A stretch of 64,000 nucleotides of DNA from Macrostomum hystrix (taxonomy: Eukaryota > Platyhelminthes > Macrostomidae): contig CATNEN010000008.1 of NCBI GenBank assembly GCA_950097015.1, forward strand, positions 682,001 through 746,000, given 5' to 3'. Position 1 is the stretch's first letter, and the number at the start of each line of letters is the position of its first letter. Below the pieces are notes generated by a model. The model saw only the letters and a list, made by a program, of their open reading frames with translations. It did no database searches and had not been told where the DNA came from. Position numbers and translations under genes: made by a program. Below are positions 46,785 through 57,624 of this stretch, piece after piece.

Positions 46785-47994
46785 GTGAGTAGCTATGATG
46801 AAACTGAATCTCTATTTAATAGTTCTCAAATAGCTAGTTCTCAAGAAACACTTTCAATTTCTTGTCAAACGCGTAGAAGTGCTCGATAAAATCTGACAGC
46901 AAAATTTTTGTTGAGATTAACAAAATCGAATATAATATAGTGGTTTTTTAATCTATTGACAAATATAGTGGGATTTACAATCAGGGTAGACTTTGCAATG
47001 ATCAATTTTCGGTGCACATTCAGCCATAGAGTGGGGATGTACATTCGGGGTAGACTTTGCAATCATCAATCATGGGTGCACTTTCAGCCATAGAGTGGGG
47101 ATGTACATTCGGGGTAGACTTTGCAATCATCAATCATGGGTGCACTTTCAGCCATAGAGTGGGGATGTACATTCGAGGTAGAGAGTGTAAACGGTGAGTC
47201 ATCCGAGTGTACACCTCAGATGCGAGGATTAGCTATATAATGAGTTATCAAAAGTATGTTACAGGGCTTGCGAAGTTTGACTTAACTAAAAGGTATAATA
47301 TATAAAAAAATGCACTTTAGTTGCAGACTTTCATGATTTAATTATTATAGCTAATGTTATTAACTAACAGTGCTTGTAGTACTTTCAAATAACAGTTGAA
47401 ACGCGGTCGTGGTTAATGCAGCTAGTGGGTCGCCTTTTAAATAAAATTGAAAACATACGTATCCAAGCTAATTGGCAGTCTGGCAGTATCTCATTCCCTC
47501 ACAATCTACTTAACACACTAGCCTATTTACTTCACAGGAAAGTAGCTTGTATCATTTAAGAAACTTTATTGTTGTATGGCTCGTAGTTAGTTTAGTGAAA
47601 ATGGTGCAAAAATTTATTAAACTCTGCCTCAAAATGAGCCGAGTTAGGGTCGCGTACTACATTAAGTGAAAATCCGAAAAGAAATTAATTTTCTGAATTA
47701 TAAACTTCATATAGTGTGCACCTTAGCAGTCCTGCTTGAATTTCACGATTGAGAATTCAAGATCTCATGATTTAGCGCCACGTATTTAGTAATTTTATTT
47801 ACTTTGCGTGCTCAATTGTTGAGCACAGAATAGACAGGCAAGTTTAATTTTCACAACTAGCAGAGTTCCTTTTATAGGAAACAGAAAACAGATCATTGGA
47901 GGCTATAATGACAGATAGACAGGGGGCAGTATGAATTAGACAGTAATGAATTTTACAATTCAGTAACCAATCCTTGAACTGAGTCCTTGAATCC

Positions 47995-47997
<3 letters not shown>
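46785..47997. other. Intron of cassette C
   Basis: Mostly unique AT-rich DNA with one 64-bp tandem repeat (listed) and a long tetranucleotide run. No additional exon seen. Confidence 0.5.
47005..47182 (+). repeat. 64-bp tandem repeat, about 2.7 copies
   Basis: Unit begins GGGGATGTACATTCGGGGTA and contains GTGCACTTTCAGCCATAGAG. A young, short array inside the cassette C intron. Confidence 0.9.
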
Positions 47998-48027
<30 letters not shown>

Positions 48028-48045
48028 GGTTAGTTAGTTAGTTAT

Positions 48046-48129
<84 letters not shown>

Positions 48130-48175
48130 CTAGCTAGCTAGCTAGCTAGTTAGTTAGTTAGTTAGTTAGTTAGTT
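47998..48175 (+). repeat. (GTTA)n microsatellite, about 44 copies
   Basis: Nearly perfect GTTA run with one GGTT interruption and a patch of GCTA units. It ends about 80 bases before the cassette C exon 2 acceptor. Confidence 0.97.
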
Positions 48176-48257
48176 TATAATGAGCTCATTAACTTTCTAC
48201 TGTCAGTAGTATATGCCATAGAATTTAAAGCACATAAGAACATTTCCCAAATACCAG

Positions 48258-48613
48258 GGAGCGCTGGAACAAGCCCGTGGTGAGCATAGGCGCAGTCGAG
48301 ACTGGTTTCCGAGACAGCAGCAAGATCCAGTACAGGCACAACATATTCGTTAGGGTAAGCTTCGACAGCGGCCAGCTCATGAGCTCGATCCTGCAGTCAA
48401 TTTTCCTGTCCAACGGTTGGAGAAATTTCTTCGGCATGTTCACCTGGAGCCACGGCTACGCAAAGGAGGCGTGCGGCCTGCTAATGAACGACCTGAGCAA
48501 GATAAGACAGAGGATGAATATGAAGGCCGACTTCTTTGACACCTGGAATCGGACATTCACCCGGGAGGAGATTGCTAGCGCGTTTAGGAAAAAGATTGCC
48601 ACAGTCTACTCTG
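48258..48613 (+). CDS. Receptor guanylyl cyclase cassette C, exon 2
   Basis: Follows the acceptor CCCAAATACCAG and encodes 118 residues: ERWNKPVVSIGAVETGFRDS (the W-N-x-P-x-x-S-x-G-A signature of receptor cyclases), IQYRHNIFVRVSFDSGQLMS, NGWRNFFGMFTWSHGY, and ends EIASAFRKKIATVYS. The donor TCTG/GTAAGG is phase 1 and joins 59726 as Val-VVLCADP. The frame stays open past the donor into the following 24-bp array, which is not coding. Cassette C totals 236 residues, like the other cassettes. Confidence 0.9.
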
Positions 48614-48719
48614 GTAAGGCTTCGTCAGCCTCTAACGTCAGGCTGGAAACAAAAGTGCAACACGACATGTCAGAGCAGCTCGACTTTCTGAAACTCCCAA
48701 CTGCCTTTAGGTCTAAATT

Positions 48720-49145
48720 CTTATCTACCTCCCAAACTACCGTCTTATCTACTCTCCAACCTACCTTCTTATCTACTCTCCGACCTACCTTCTTATCTAC
48801 TCTCCAACCTAGCTTCTTATCTACTCTCCAATCTACCTTCTTATCTACTCTCCGACCTAGCTTCTTATCTACTCTCCAACCTAGCTTCTTATCTACTCTC
48901 CAACCTAGCTTCTTATCTACTCTCCAACCTACCTTCTTATCTACTCTCCAACCTAGCTTCTTATCTACTCTCCAACCTAGCTTCTTATCTACTCTCCAAC
49001 CTAGCTTCTTATCTACTCTCCGACCTAGCTTCTTATCTACTCTCCAACCTAGCTTCTTATCTACTCTCCAACCTAGCTTCTTATCTACTCTCCAACCTAG
49101 CTTCTTATCTACTCTCCAATCTACCTTCGTATCTACCTTCCCACC
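48720..49145 (+). repeat. 24-bp minisatellite, about 17 copies
   Basis: Unit CTTCTTATCTACTCTCCAAC plus CTAG. The period is a multiple of three, which keeps the frame from cassette C exon 2 open for 190 codons beyond the splice donor. Confidence 0.95.
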
Positions 49146-49155
49146 TAACTTCCAA

Positions 49156-49235
49156 GGAGGGGGTGAGTGGCAGAGCGGTTAATGCGTTTGATGCGCAATT
49201 GCCCGCGGCCCTATTGCAGTTATTATCATTGTTAT
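49156..49235 (+). mobile_element. SINE family 1 copy with a large internal deletion
   Basis: The head GAGTGGCAGAGCGGTTAATG matches the 5' end of the SINE at 8627. It runs straight into TTGCCCGCGGCCCT-TTGCAG, matching the tail of the copy at 56849-57093 (CTGCCCGCAGCCCTCCAGCA). About 250 bases between head and tail are missing. Confidence 0.7.
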
Positions 49236-49876
49236 AACCTACCTTATAATTTCCCTTCCACTGTACATTTCAAAGTTTAAGGGGTCGATTTTAAACGAAA
49301 ATCAAATTCGCAGATAAAAGAAACAAACTTTACTAAACACTGTAATAACAGTAGTACTTAGACACTCAAGTAAAAAACTTTGTCTCAGATAAAAAAATGA
49401 CATCAATCGCTTGTAAGAGTTTTCAAAATAATCTTTCTTATTAAATTGCATCTAAGCAATGCTTCTTAATATTCATCTAGATAAGCACATTTACTAATCT
49501 ACCCTAGCAACAAAAAACACGGGATTCCACAAAACACCAGAGCTAGCTGCTCTTAATCATGCGGCACCCAGCAACTCAGGGCCAGGCGGAGGGTGGGTGC
49601 AAATGGCGACTTAATTAATGGCATAAATAGAACCCAGTGTGTTCCAAGGCATTCTTTGCAAAAACCTGGGGGTGGTAGTATGAGTGCGGGCTATGGGCCC
49701 AGTTTTTTTTCTGCGGAGTCGCTTCGCCTCGCTTGCTCACTGCTCACATTACTATATAGGAAATATTTGTGCATATTTCACTCGGGCATTCCACTTTTAT
49801 TAGATTGGTCATTGCGAGCTGTCAGGCCAAGGGTGACACTGGAGGATTTTGAGTGGGGAAGAGGAATGACTCTAGC

Positions 49877-49909
<33 letters not shown>

Positions 49910-50089
49910 TGCTTTATCTGGCTTCACTTCGTCCAGCGCGAGTCTCATTTGTCTCCAAGGCTAACGCGTCGCATAATTTTCATCCATCTGCGTCCCAAAT
50001 TTTTAATATTTCAACTTCATTAATGCTCCAAAACTCAATGTATCTATCTAGATCCTCAGCCTACAGCCTCTCATTCTGCCACTTTTTCT
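49236..50089. other. Spacer with a possible decayed first exon
   Basis: From about 49880 a (CTG)n run encodes poly-Leu followed by YLASLRPARVSFVSKANASH, which loosely recalls a signal peptide and first strand like those of the cassettes. An in-frame TAG sits directly before the Leu run and there is no ATG. This could be a sixth, degraded cassette start or only a CTG microsatellite. Confidence 0.25.
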
Positions 50090-50530
50090 GCCCCATGCTT
50101 CTCCCCATATCCTTCTCCCCTATCTTTCTGCCCGATCATTCAACCCTGTCCTTCTCCCCTATCCATCCCCCTATCTGTCTCTCCCCTATGCTTCTCCCCC
50201 TCTCATTCTCCCCTGTCATACTCCCTTATCCTTCTCCCCCAACCCTTCTCCCCAATTCCTCTCCCCTATCCTTCTCCCCTTATCATTCTCCCCTATCACT
50301 CTCCCCTATCATTCTCCCCTATCATTCTCCCCTGTCCTTCTCCCCTATCATTCTCCCCTATCATTCTCCCCTGTCCTTCTCCCCTATCATTTTCATATAT
50401 CCTTCTCCCCTATCATTCTCCCCTTATCCTTCTTCCCAATCATTCTCCCCTGTCCTTCTCCCCTATCATTTTCATCTATCCTTCTCCCCTATCCTTCTCC
50501 CTATCATTCTCCCTATCATTATCCCCTTAC
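50090..50530 (+). repeat. Degenerate pyrimidine array (TTCTCCCCTATCA type)
   Basis: Irregular 11-23-bp units such as CATTCTCCCCTATCA and CCTTCTCCCC. Confidence 0.85.
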
Positions 50531-50658
50531 TCTCCTTCAACTTTTTTCCAGTTTTTTTTCCAGACAGCGCCGGGCTTCTGTTGTGTAGAAAATGATTGGT
50601 CCACGCATTAGCCAATCGCAGACCAGCATGACTCGATTTCATATTCTACTCTTTCAAA

Positions 50659-50665
50659 TATAAAT
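50659..50665 (+). promoter_or_regulatory. TATA box upstream of cyclase cassette D
   Basis: TATAAAT, 208 bases before the cassette D exon 1 ATG. It predicts a 5' UTR of about 180 bases, which would contain a five-codon upstream ORF (MEVEQ) starting at 50824. That uORF could dampen translation. Confidence 0.45.
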
Positions 50666-50872
50666 CTTTATACTCTGCTGACAAATCTAAGCTAAAACTC
50701 TGGGCTCTAAGATAGCAGGGATAGCCAAATATTCTGAATTCATTCTAATGAAATCAGATGGCTAAGAATTTTGCATAGCAGTTTAATCTTGAAAAAAAAC
50801 TCCTAAATACTGACTGACCCGGAATGGAAGTTGAGCAGTGAGGTGCAGTTGCAGAATCTGCGGGAAGTGGGA

Positions 50873-51176
50873 ATGTGCCATCGTCAGGTGGTGCCGCAGC
50901 AGCTGCTGCTACTGCTGCTGCTGGTCGGCTTCAGCGCCCAAGGCGCAGATCGCACGCTGAAGATCTCTGTTCTGCTGCCGGAATCTCGGCACAATATCTC
51001 CCAGATGAGTCTGGAGCGCGTTCTCCCCGTAGTGGACGTTGCTGTGGCGACCGCGAAAGCCTCCGGCCTGCTCTCCGGCGTCACTGTGCGGTTGCTTAGC
51101 AACGACAGCGAGTGCGACTACTCGGTGGCGCCGGTGATTGGCATGCTGATGCTGAAAGAGGTCGACCTCATGCTGG
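50873..51176 (+). CDS. Receptor guanylyl cyclase cassette D, exon 1
   Basis: Encodes 101 residues: signal peptide MCHRQVVPQQLLLLLLLVGF, then TLKISVLLPESRHN (first strand, typical of the family), VLPVVDVAVATAKASGLL (first helix), VRLLSNDSECDYSVAPV (first conserved Cys) and LKEVDLML. The donor CTGG/GTGAGT is phase 1 and cuts the domain exactly at the GP-Y-C motif. The start is the ATG at 50873; the frame runs 14 codons further to a TTG, and the ATG at 50824 is in another frame. This is the cassette nearest the shared exons and the best candidate for the ancestral first exon. Confidence 0.9.
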
Positions 51177-51249
51177 GTGAGTTTGAAGCTGCTGATGATC
51201 TGCATATACCTACTTTGCTTTTTGTGCTAGATGTTGAAGACCCAGGGAT

Positions 51250-51600
51250 GTGAGACTTCAGGGAAGTTGTGAAACTTCAGGGAAGTTGTGAAACTTCAGG
51301 GAAGTTGTGAAACTTCAGGGAAGTTGTGAAACTTCAGGGAAGTTGTGAGACTTCAGTGAAGTTGTGAAAATTCAGGGAAGTCGTGAAACTTCAGGGAAGT
51401 TGTGAGACTTCAGGGAAGTTGTGAAAATTCAGGGAAGTTGTGAAACTTCAGGGAAGTTGTGAGACTTCAGGGAAGTTGTGAAACTTCAGGGAAGTTGTGA
51501 GACTTCAGGGAAGTTGTGAAACTTCAGGGAAGTTGTGTGACTTCAGGGAAGTTGTGAAACTTCAGGGAAGTTGTGAAACTTCAGGGAAGAAAGAAAACTG
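51250..51600 (+). repeat. 20-bp minisatellite (GAAACTTCAGGGAAGTTGTG), about 17 copies
   Basis: Starts about 70 bases after the cassette D exon 1 donor. It is the reverse complement of the large array at 53695-55812 in the same intron. Confidence 0.97.
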
Positions 51601-52439
51601 AAGGAAAGAGGGGAAACTTCAGGGAAGAAATTCCTTCGCTAGTTTGGATGGTCACGTGACACTAGGACTCAGCGGCCAGGCCTCCTGTCTCCTGTTGCTC
51701 TCGATTCATCAGCCATTTTGTTAAATTTTGTCTGCTATGCCTTCCTGCCTGACGCGGATGAAATATTTCATGCATAGAAATGTAATTCCTGAATTCAAAC
51801 ACGCTTCCTGAGGCTCGCACCTTCCATATCCTGTCTGTGCCAGGTCGGGGAGCCGGGGCTGGGTAGAATTAATCAGTGCGGTGAAGCCTGGGCAGTCGAA
51901 ACTACCCGCTAGGAAACTGATGCTGGAAAAGATGGAGCCGCTGTCCAATTCCCCGAGATTGAAATGGCCGCTGCGGAGAAATGTTAGCGCGGATAAGAAG
52001 GGGGCATTAGTGACCTGGGCTAGAGGTACTGCAAACCCAATCAATGCCCACAGGATATGCCAGACTATTCCTATTTGAGCCCAGAAAGCTTGCTCAGCTA
52101 TATAGTAACTCGGGTTGAGACTGGCTTGTCAATCGTCAAACTGGTAATTCGGCCGCTGAATATTAATTGAAGTATGTAAATACGCCAGCTTGATTGATGC
52201 CATTCAGCTGCCCTTTTGAGTTGGGGGGGGGGGCAAGTTTTGGCGGCCTTGAACATCTGCGCTACCTGGGCTTTCTTGTGAGCTCAGCGGATATTAATGA
52301 ATTGACTGGTCCTACATGCATGCCTTCTCTCTCCTTTCTTCTCCTCTCCGTCTTCTCACTCTAATCACTCTTCTTCTGAGCCTCCTCATCCCTCTGAATA
52401 TTTTACTGCTACAGTGATTTTTGTCACCTTCCCTGTATC
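51601..52439. other. Intronic spacer of cassette D
   Basis: Unique sequence. An open minus-strand stretch at 51721-52044 has no recognisable product. Nothing else supported. Confidence 0.4.
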
Positions 52440-53245
52440 CTTCAGAAGTTCTCTCTCCGTCTCTCCGTCTCTCCCTCTCTACCTATCTTGTTCGTTCTCT
52501 ATCCTTATCTCTCTCCTTATCTCTCTCCTTCTCACTTTCCTTCTCTCCCTCTCTCCCTCTCTCCTTCTCTCCTTCTCCCCCTCTCTCCTTTTCTCCTTTT
52601 CTCCTTCTCTGCCTCTCTCCTTCTCTCCTTCTCTCCCTCTCTCTCCTTCTTTCCCTCTCTCCCTCTCTCCTTCTCTCCTTCTCTCCTTCTCTCCCTCTCT
52701 CTCCTTCTCTCCTTCTTTCCCTCTCTCCCTCTCTCCTTCTCTCCTTCTTTCCCTCTCTCCCTCTCTCCTTCTCTCCTTCTTTCCCTCTCTCCCTCTCTCC
52801 TTCTCTCCTTCTTTCCCTCTCTCCCTCTCTCCTTCTCTCCTTCTTTCCCTCTCTCCCTCTCTCCCTCTCTCTCCTTCTCTCCTTCTCTCCTTCTCTCCCT
52901 CTCTCTCCTTCTCTCCTTCTTTCCCTCTCTCCCTCTCTCCTTCTCTCATTCTTTCCCTCTCTCCCTCTCTCCTTCTCTCCTTCTTTCCCTCTCTCGCTCT
53001 CTCCTTCTCTCCTTCTTTCCCTCTCTCCCTCTCTCCCTCTCTCTCCTTCTCTCCTTCTCTCCCTCTCTCCCTCTCTCTCCTTCTCTCCTTCTCTCCCTCT
53101 CTCCCTTTCTCTCCTTCTCACTTTCCTTCTCTCCCTCTCTCCCTCTCTCCTTCTCTCCTTCTCCCCCTCTCTCCTTTTCTCCTTTTCTCCTTCTCTGCCT
53201 CTCTCCCACTCTCGTTTTCTCCCTCTCTCCCTCTCTGCTTCCATC
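52440..53245 (+). repeat. CTCTCC/CTTCTCT pyrimidine array
   Basis: About 800 bp of TCTCCTTCTCTCCCTCTCTC-type units, almost purely C and T on the transcribed strand. ORFs of over 270 codons on both strands are low-complexity artefacts. Confidence 0.95.
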
Positions 53246-53694
53246 TCCTAAACTTTCTGTCCATCTGTCAGTCAGAGTGAGTTGTCAGTTGCTATGCAAG
53301 CGTGGAAACTCCCCCAGTTGATCAGAATGCAGAAAGCATCACTGGTTTCAAATTCGGTGATTTATTAAGCCCCGCGCGACAACTTCAGCCTCGTAGGCTC
53401 AACGAGCCCCATCGCGGAAGGTCTCAAAATCGAATCCGCACAAGCCGGTCACTAGGCCGGGCACAATGACACTCAGTGACCGTCATCTCCCTTTTATTGT
53501 TTCGCATGACTGGACAAATGAAATGAGAAAATAATTAGGAAATAATCCGGCCCTGAGCAAGCCAGAAAATTGGGATTTCGAAATGGCTGGGATCCTCATC
53601 ACAGCTGAGTTACAAATCTGATGGCTTACTATTTAGTGTACTATTAAGCTTCTGTAAATCAAGAAATATTAAGATAAGATAAGTTTCACAACTT
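53246..53694. other. Intronic spacer of cassette D
   Basis: Unique sequence. AATCGAATCC near 53431 resembles a Pol III B box, but no A box or tRNA fold was found. Confidence 0.4.
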
Positions 53695-55812
53695 CCCTGA
53701 AGTTTCACTTCCCTGAAGTTTCACTTCCCTGAAGTTTCACTTCCCTGAAGTTTCATAAATTCCCTGAAGTTTCACTTCCCTGAAGTTTCACTTCCCTGAA
53801 GTTTCACTTCCCTGAAGTTTCACTTCCCTGAAGTTTCATAACTTCCCTGAAGTTTCACTTCCCTGAAGTTTCATAACTTCCCTGAAGTTTCACTTTCCTG
53901 AAGTTTCACTTTCCTGAAGTTTCACTTCCCTGAAGTTTCACAACTTCCCTGAAGTTTCACTTTCCTGAAGTTTCACAACTTCCCTGAAGTTTCACAACTT
54001 CCCTGAAGTTTCACTTCCCTGAAGTTTCATAAATTCCCTGAAGTTTCACTTCCCTGAAGTTTCACTTCCCTGAAGTTTCACTTCCCTGAAGTTTCACTTC
54101 CCTGAAGTTTCACTTCCCTGAAGTTTCACTTCCCTGAAGTTTCACTTCCCTGAAGTTTCACTTCCCTGAAGTTTCACTTCCCTGAAGTTTCACTTCCCTG
54201 AAGTTTCACTTCCCTGAAGTTTCATAACTTCCCTGAAGTTTCACTTTCCTGAAGTTTCACTTTCCTGAAGTTTCACTTCCCTGAAGTTTCACAACTTCCC
54301 TGAAGTTTCACTTTCCTGAAGTTTCACAACTTCCCTGAAGTTTCACTTTCCTGAAGTTTCACTTCCCTGAAGTTTCACAACTTCCCTGAAGTTTCACAGC
54401 TTCCCTGAAGTTTCACAACCTCCCTGAAGTCTCACAACTTCCCTGAAGTTTCACAACTTCCCTGAAGTTTCACAACTTCCCTGAAGTTTCACAACTTCCC
54501 TGAAGTCTCACAACTTTCCTGGAAGTTTCACTTCCCTGAAGTTTCACAACTTCCCTGAAGTTTCACAACTTTCCTGAAGTTTCACTTTCCTGAAGTTTCA
54601 CTTCCCTGAAGTTTCACAACTTCCCTGAAGTTTCACAACTTCCCTGAAGTTTCACAGCTTCCCTGAAGTTTCACAACCTCCCTGAAGTCTCACAACTTCC
54701 CTGAAGTTTCACTTCCCTGAAGTTTCACTTCCCTGAAGTTTCACTTTCCTGAAGTTTCACTTCCCTGAAGTTTCACTTCCCTGAAGTTTCACTTCCCTGA
54801 AGTTTCACTTCCCTGAAGTTTCACTTCCCTGAAGTTTCACTTCCCTGAAGTTTCACTTCCCTGAAGTTTCATAACTTCCCTGAAGTTTCACTTTCCTGAA
54901 GTTTCACTTTCCTGAAGTTTCACAACTTCCCTGAAGTTTCACAACTTCCCTGAAGTTTCACTTCCCAGAAGTTTCACTTTCCTGAAGTTTCACAACTTCC
55001 CTGAAGTTTCACAACTTCCCTGTAGTTTCACTTCCCAGAAGCTTCACTTTCCTGAAGTTTCACTTGCCTGAAGTTTCACTTTCCTGAAGTTTCACTTTCC
55101 TGAAGTTTCACTTGACTCAAGTTTCACAACTTCCCTGAAGTTTCACTTTCCTGAAGTTTCACTTTCCTGAAGTTTCACTTCCCCGAAGTTTCACTTTCCT
55201 GAAGTTTCACTTCCCTGAAGTTTCACAACCTCCCTGAAGTCTCACAACTTCCCTGAAGTTTCACAACTTCCCTGAAGTTTCACAACTTCCCTGAAGTTTC
55301 ACTTTCCTGAAGTTTCACTTTCCTGAAGTTTCACTTCCCTGAAGTTTCACTTTCCTGAAGTTTCACTTCCCTGAAGTTTCACAACTTCCCTGAAGTTTCA
55401 CAACTTTCCTGAAGTTTCACTTTCCTGAAGTTTCACTTCCCTGAAGTTTCACAACTTCCCTGAAGTTTCACAACTTCCCTGAAGTTTCACAGCTTCCCTG
55501 AAGTTTCACAACCTCCCTGAAGTCTCACAACTTCCCTGAAGTTTCACAACTTCCCTGAAGTTTCACAACTTCCCTGAAGTTTCACAACTTCCCTGAAGTT
55601 TCACAACTTCCCTGAAGTCTCACAACTTTCCTGGAAGTTTCACAACTTCCCTGAAGTTTCACAACTTCCCTGAAGTTTCACAACTTCCCTGAAGTTTCAC
55701 AACTTCCCTGAAGTTTCACAACTTCCCTGAAGTCTCACAACTTTCCTGGAAGTTTCACTTCCCTGAAGTCTCACAACTTCCCTGAAGTTTCACAACTTCC
55801 CTGAAGTTTCAC
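53695..55812 (+). repeat. 17/20-bp minisatellite (CACAACTTCCCTGAAGTTTC), about 115 copies
   Basis: Two unit lengths, with and without the ACAA, arranged in recurring blocks. Contains the palindromic-like CTTCCCTGAAG. Inverted relative to the array at 51250-51600. Confidence 0.97.
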
Positions 55813-56323
55813 TCTTATCACTTAGCAAACTTCCTTTAGAATATTGAAACACCAGGTTGGGATGTGTTAGTAGCTATCAAATAATTTTTCTAACCTGGGC
55901 AGCTTTGCCAAAGTTTTTAGGTGGGAAAAGTACACACACACTGACAAACAATGTAAGTCATGAAAAAGCGACAAAGCCATGCCCCGCTATCTCCGGGTAT
56001 CACCGCCCATTGCGGGCGCGTGTTGGCGGGTTGGGCTTTTAAATCCCAACACATTTTGGCAGTGTGGGATTCTGGTGACGAGGGAAGACAGGACGGATGG
56101 GGTGAGAGTCAATAAGTGGAAAACTTTCAGTCCAGTGAGCCGGGCCGCAGTCATACATAACTTCATCCATCACTTTCTCACTTCTCCCTGTCAGTCAGTC
56201 AGTCTGTCTGCATCTCTATTTGCTATTTAGAAAATCAAGAATATGCATTGCAACTCATTTGAAATGCTGTCATTCGAATGTATCACGTGACTTAACTACC
56301 AGTCGCATTGTTGCAACTCACAG
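55813..56323. other. Intronic spacer before cassette D exon 2
   Basis: Unique sequence ending in the acceptor GTTGCAACTCACAG. No further exon. Confidence 0.5.
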
Positions 56324-56749
56324 GTCCGTACTGTTCATTCTGCCTGGGCGCGGTGGCTCGCTACAATCGTTATCACCTGTACCAGCGGCCAATTATCACC
56401 TCTGGCGGCGGAGCCAGCGTCCTTAACAACAAGCGCGAGTACTTCAATTTGATTCGAGTTGGCCCAAATCACATGCAAATCGAAGAGATGCTTCTCAAAA
56501 TATTCGCCTATTACAATTGGAAGCCTAGGCCTGTACAGACTGTGCTCATTGTTGGCCCGGCTGATGAGATGAACTCAAGACGGCAACAGTCTGAGTCTAT
56601 CAACTCAGAGGCTCTGGTGATGAGTGTCGGTATTGAGCGCATGCTGACACAGCCGAATGTCAGCTATATCGCCCGCCGGCTAACTTACAAGCCGGGTGTG
56701 CCACACCTGGCCAATCAGCTGTTCAAGGTGCTCAGAGAAGAGGTTCGAC
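56324..56749 (+). CDS. Receptor guanylyl cyclase cassette D, exon 2
   Basis: Encodes 141 residues and resumes at the GPYCS motif (GPYCSFCLGAVARYNRYHLY), then RPIITSGGGASVLNN, YFNLIRVGPNHMQIEEMLLK, YNWKPRPVQTVLIVGPADEM, RMLTQPNVSYIARRLTY and LFKVLREEVR. All segments fit the receptor cyclase order. It begins with GT in phase 1, so it could accept any of the phase 1 cassette donors. It ends C/GTAAGA in phase 1; joined to 59726 this gives Leu-VVLCADP. Without splicing, the frame would add about 14 residues and stop. Confidence 0.92.
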
Positions 56750-56848
56750 GTAAGATTCCGCGAGCATTCACCAGTGGATTGATAACCGTTGATTGAAACT
56801 GCAGCTGTTCAGTCTGCGGACTGGGTGGGGACCGCCATGGACATCATG

Positions 56849-57093
56849 GAGCTCGATTCCGCGGCGAGGCCACATTCATTTAATCGCAGGCTTGGGGCTC
56901 GTCGTGCACTTCACGCCCTATAGTTAAATTGTACTCTGCCTGACGATGAGAAAGTCAGGGCAGATGTACACACCTGTGTGAGCGTGTGCTTAGGAGTCAG
57001 CGAAATCGGCAGAATTGCCTCCTCGCTGGCTGCGGGTCTGGTGTCACCAAATGATGTGCCACTGCCCGCAGCCCTCCAGCAACTATTATTATG
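56849..57093 (+). mobile_element. SINE family 1 copy, 5' truncated or diverged
   Basis: Matches 8680-8950 from the B-box region GAGCTCGATTCCGCGGCGAG onward, through CTGCCTGACGATGAGAAAGT, TGCCTCCTCGCTGGCTGC and GGTGTCACCAAATGATGTGC. The tail is CAACTATTATTATG. It lies 100 bases downstream of the cassette D exon 2 donor. Confidence 0.85.
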
Positions 57094-57579
57094 AATAGAA
57101 TGCTCATACTCGTGCTTCTATTCTGAAAATTCAGTGAAAAATATTATAGCCGAACATTACCACAGGCTGAATCATTGACAGTATCGAACCCGGCTAGCCA
57201 CCAGATCATCGCTTTGATGGCAACCCGTGGCTGATGCATAATTCAAGGCCTTCTTTGCCAGGGCTTCCTAGCGTTGCCCCGCTTCCAACTACTGCCAGGG
57301 GATTAAACTCCGCAGCACACGGAATCCCACCCAATCTTGCCGTGTGTCAGATTTTTCCCAGGGGGATTAATGCCCAGCCGGGGGAGCAATTCGAGACGAA
57401 TTTGACGGCGAAGAGCTTCAAACGATTGAGGCTCTGGGTTCCTGATCTTGGACTTCCGTGTGTGTGTTCGTGTGAGCGGGGGTTTCATTCGGCGGTCCAT
57501 CGCATATAAATAGCAAGAATGTTAAATCGAGTGCATCGGCCAGTTCTGTGCCTGTGACTTTTTGAATCTTCCAATGCGC

Positions 57580-57590
57580 TATTCCTCTCC

Positions 57591-57624
<34 letters not shown>

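Noticed and set aside
47998-48175. Interstitial telomere repeat
   Set aside because: The unit is GTTA (4 bases), not TTAGG or TTAGGG.
51721-52044. 107-codon minus-strand ORF
   Set aside because: No start or promoter context, no recognisable product, within a plus-strand intron.
52414-53321. ORFs of 250-290 codons in most frames
   Set aside because: C/T-only array; simultaneous open frames on both strands show it is compositional.
56750-56796. Read-through end of cassette D exon 2 as the true C-terminus
   Set aside because: A canonical donor GTAAGA in the right phase precedes it, and joining to 59726 restores the family alignment exactly.
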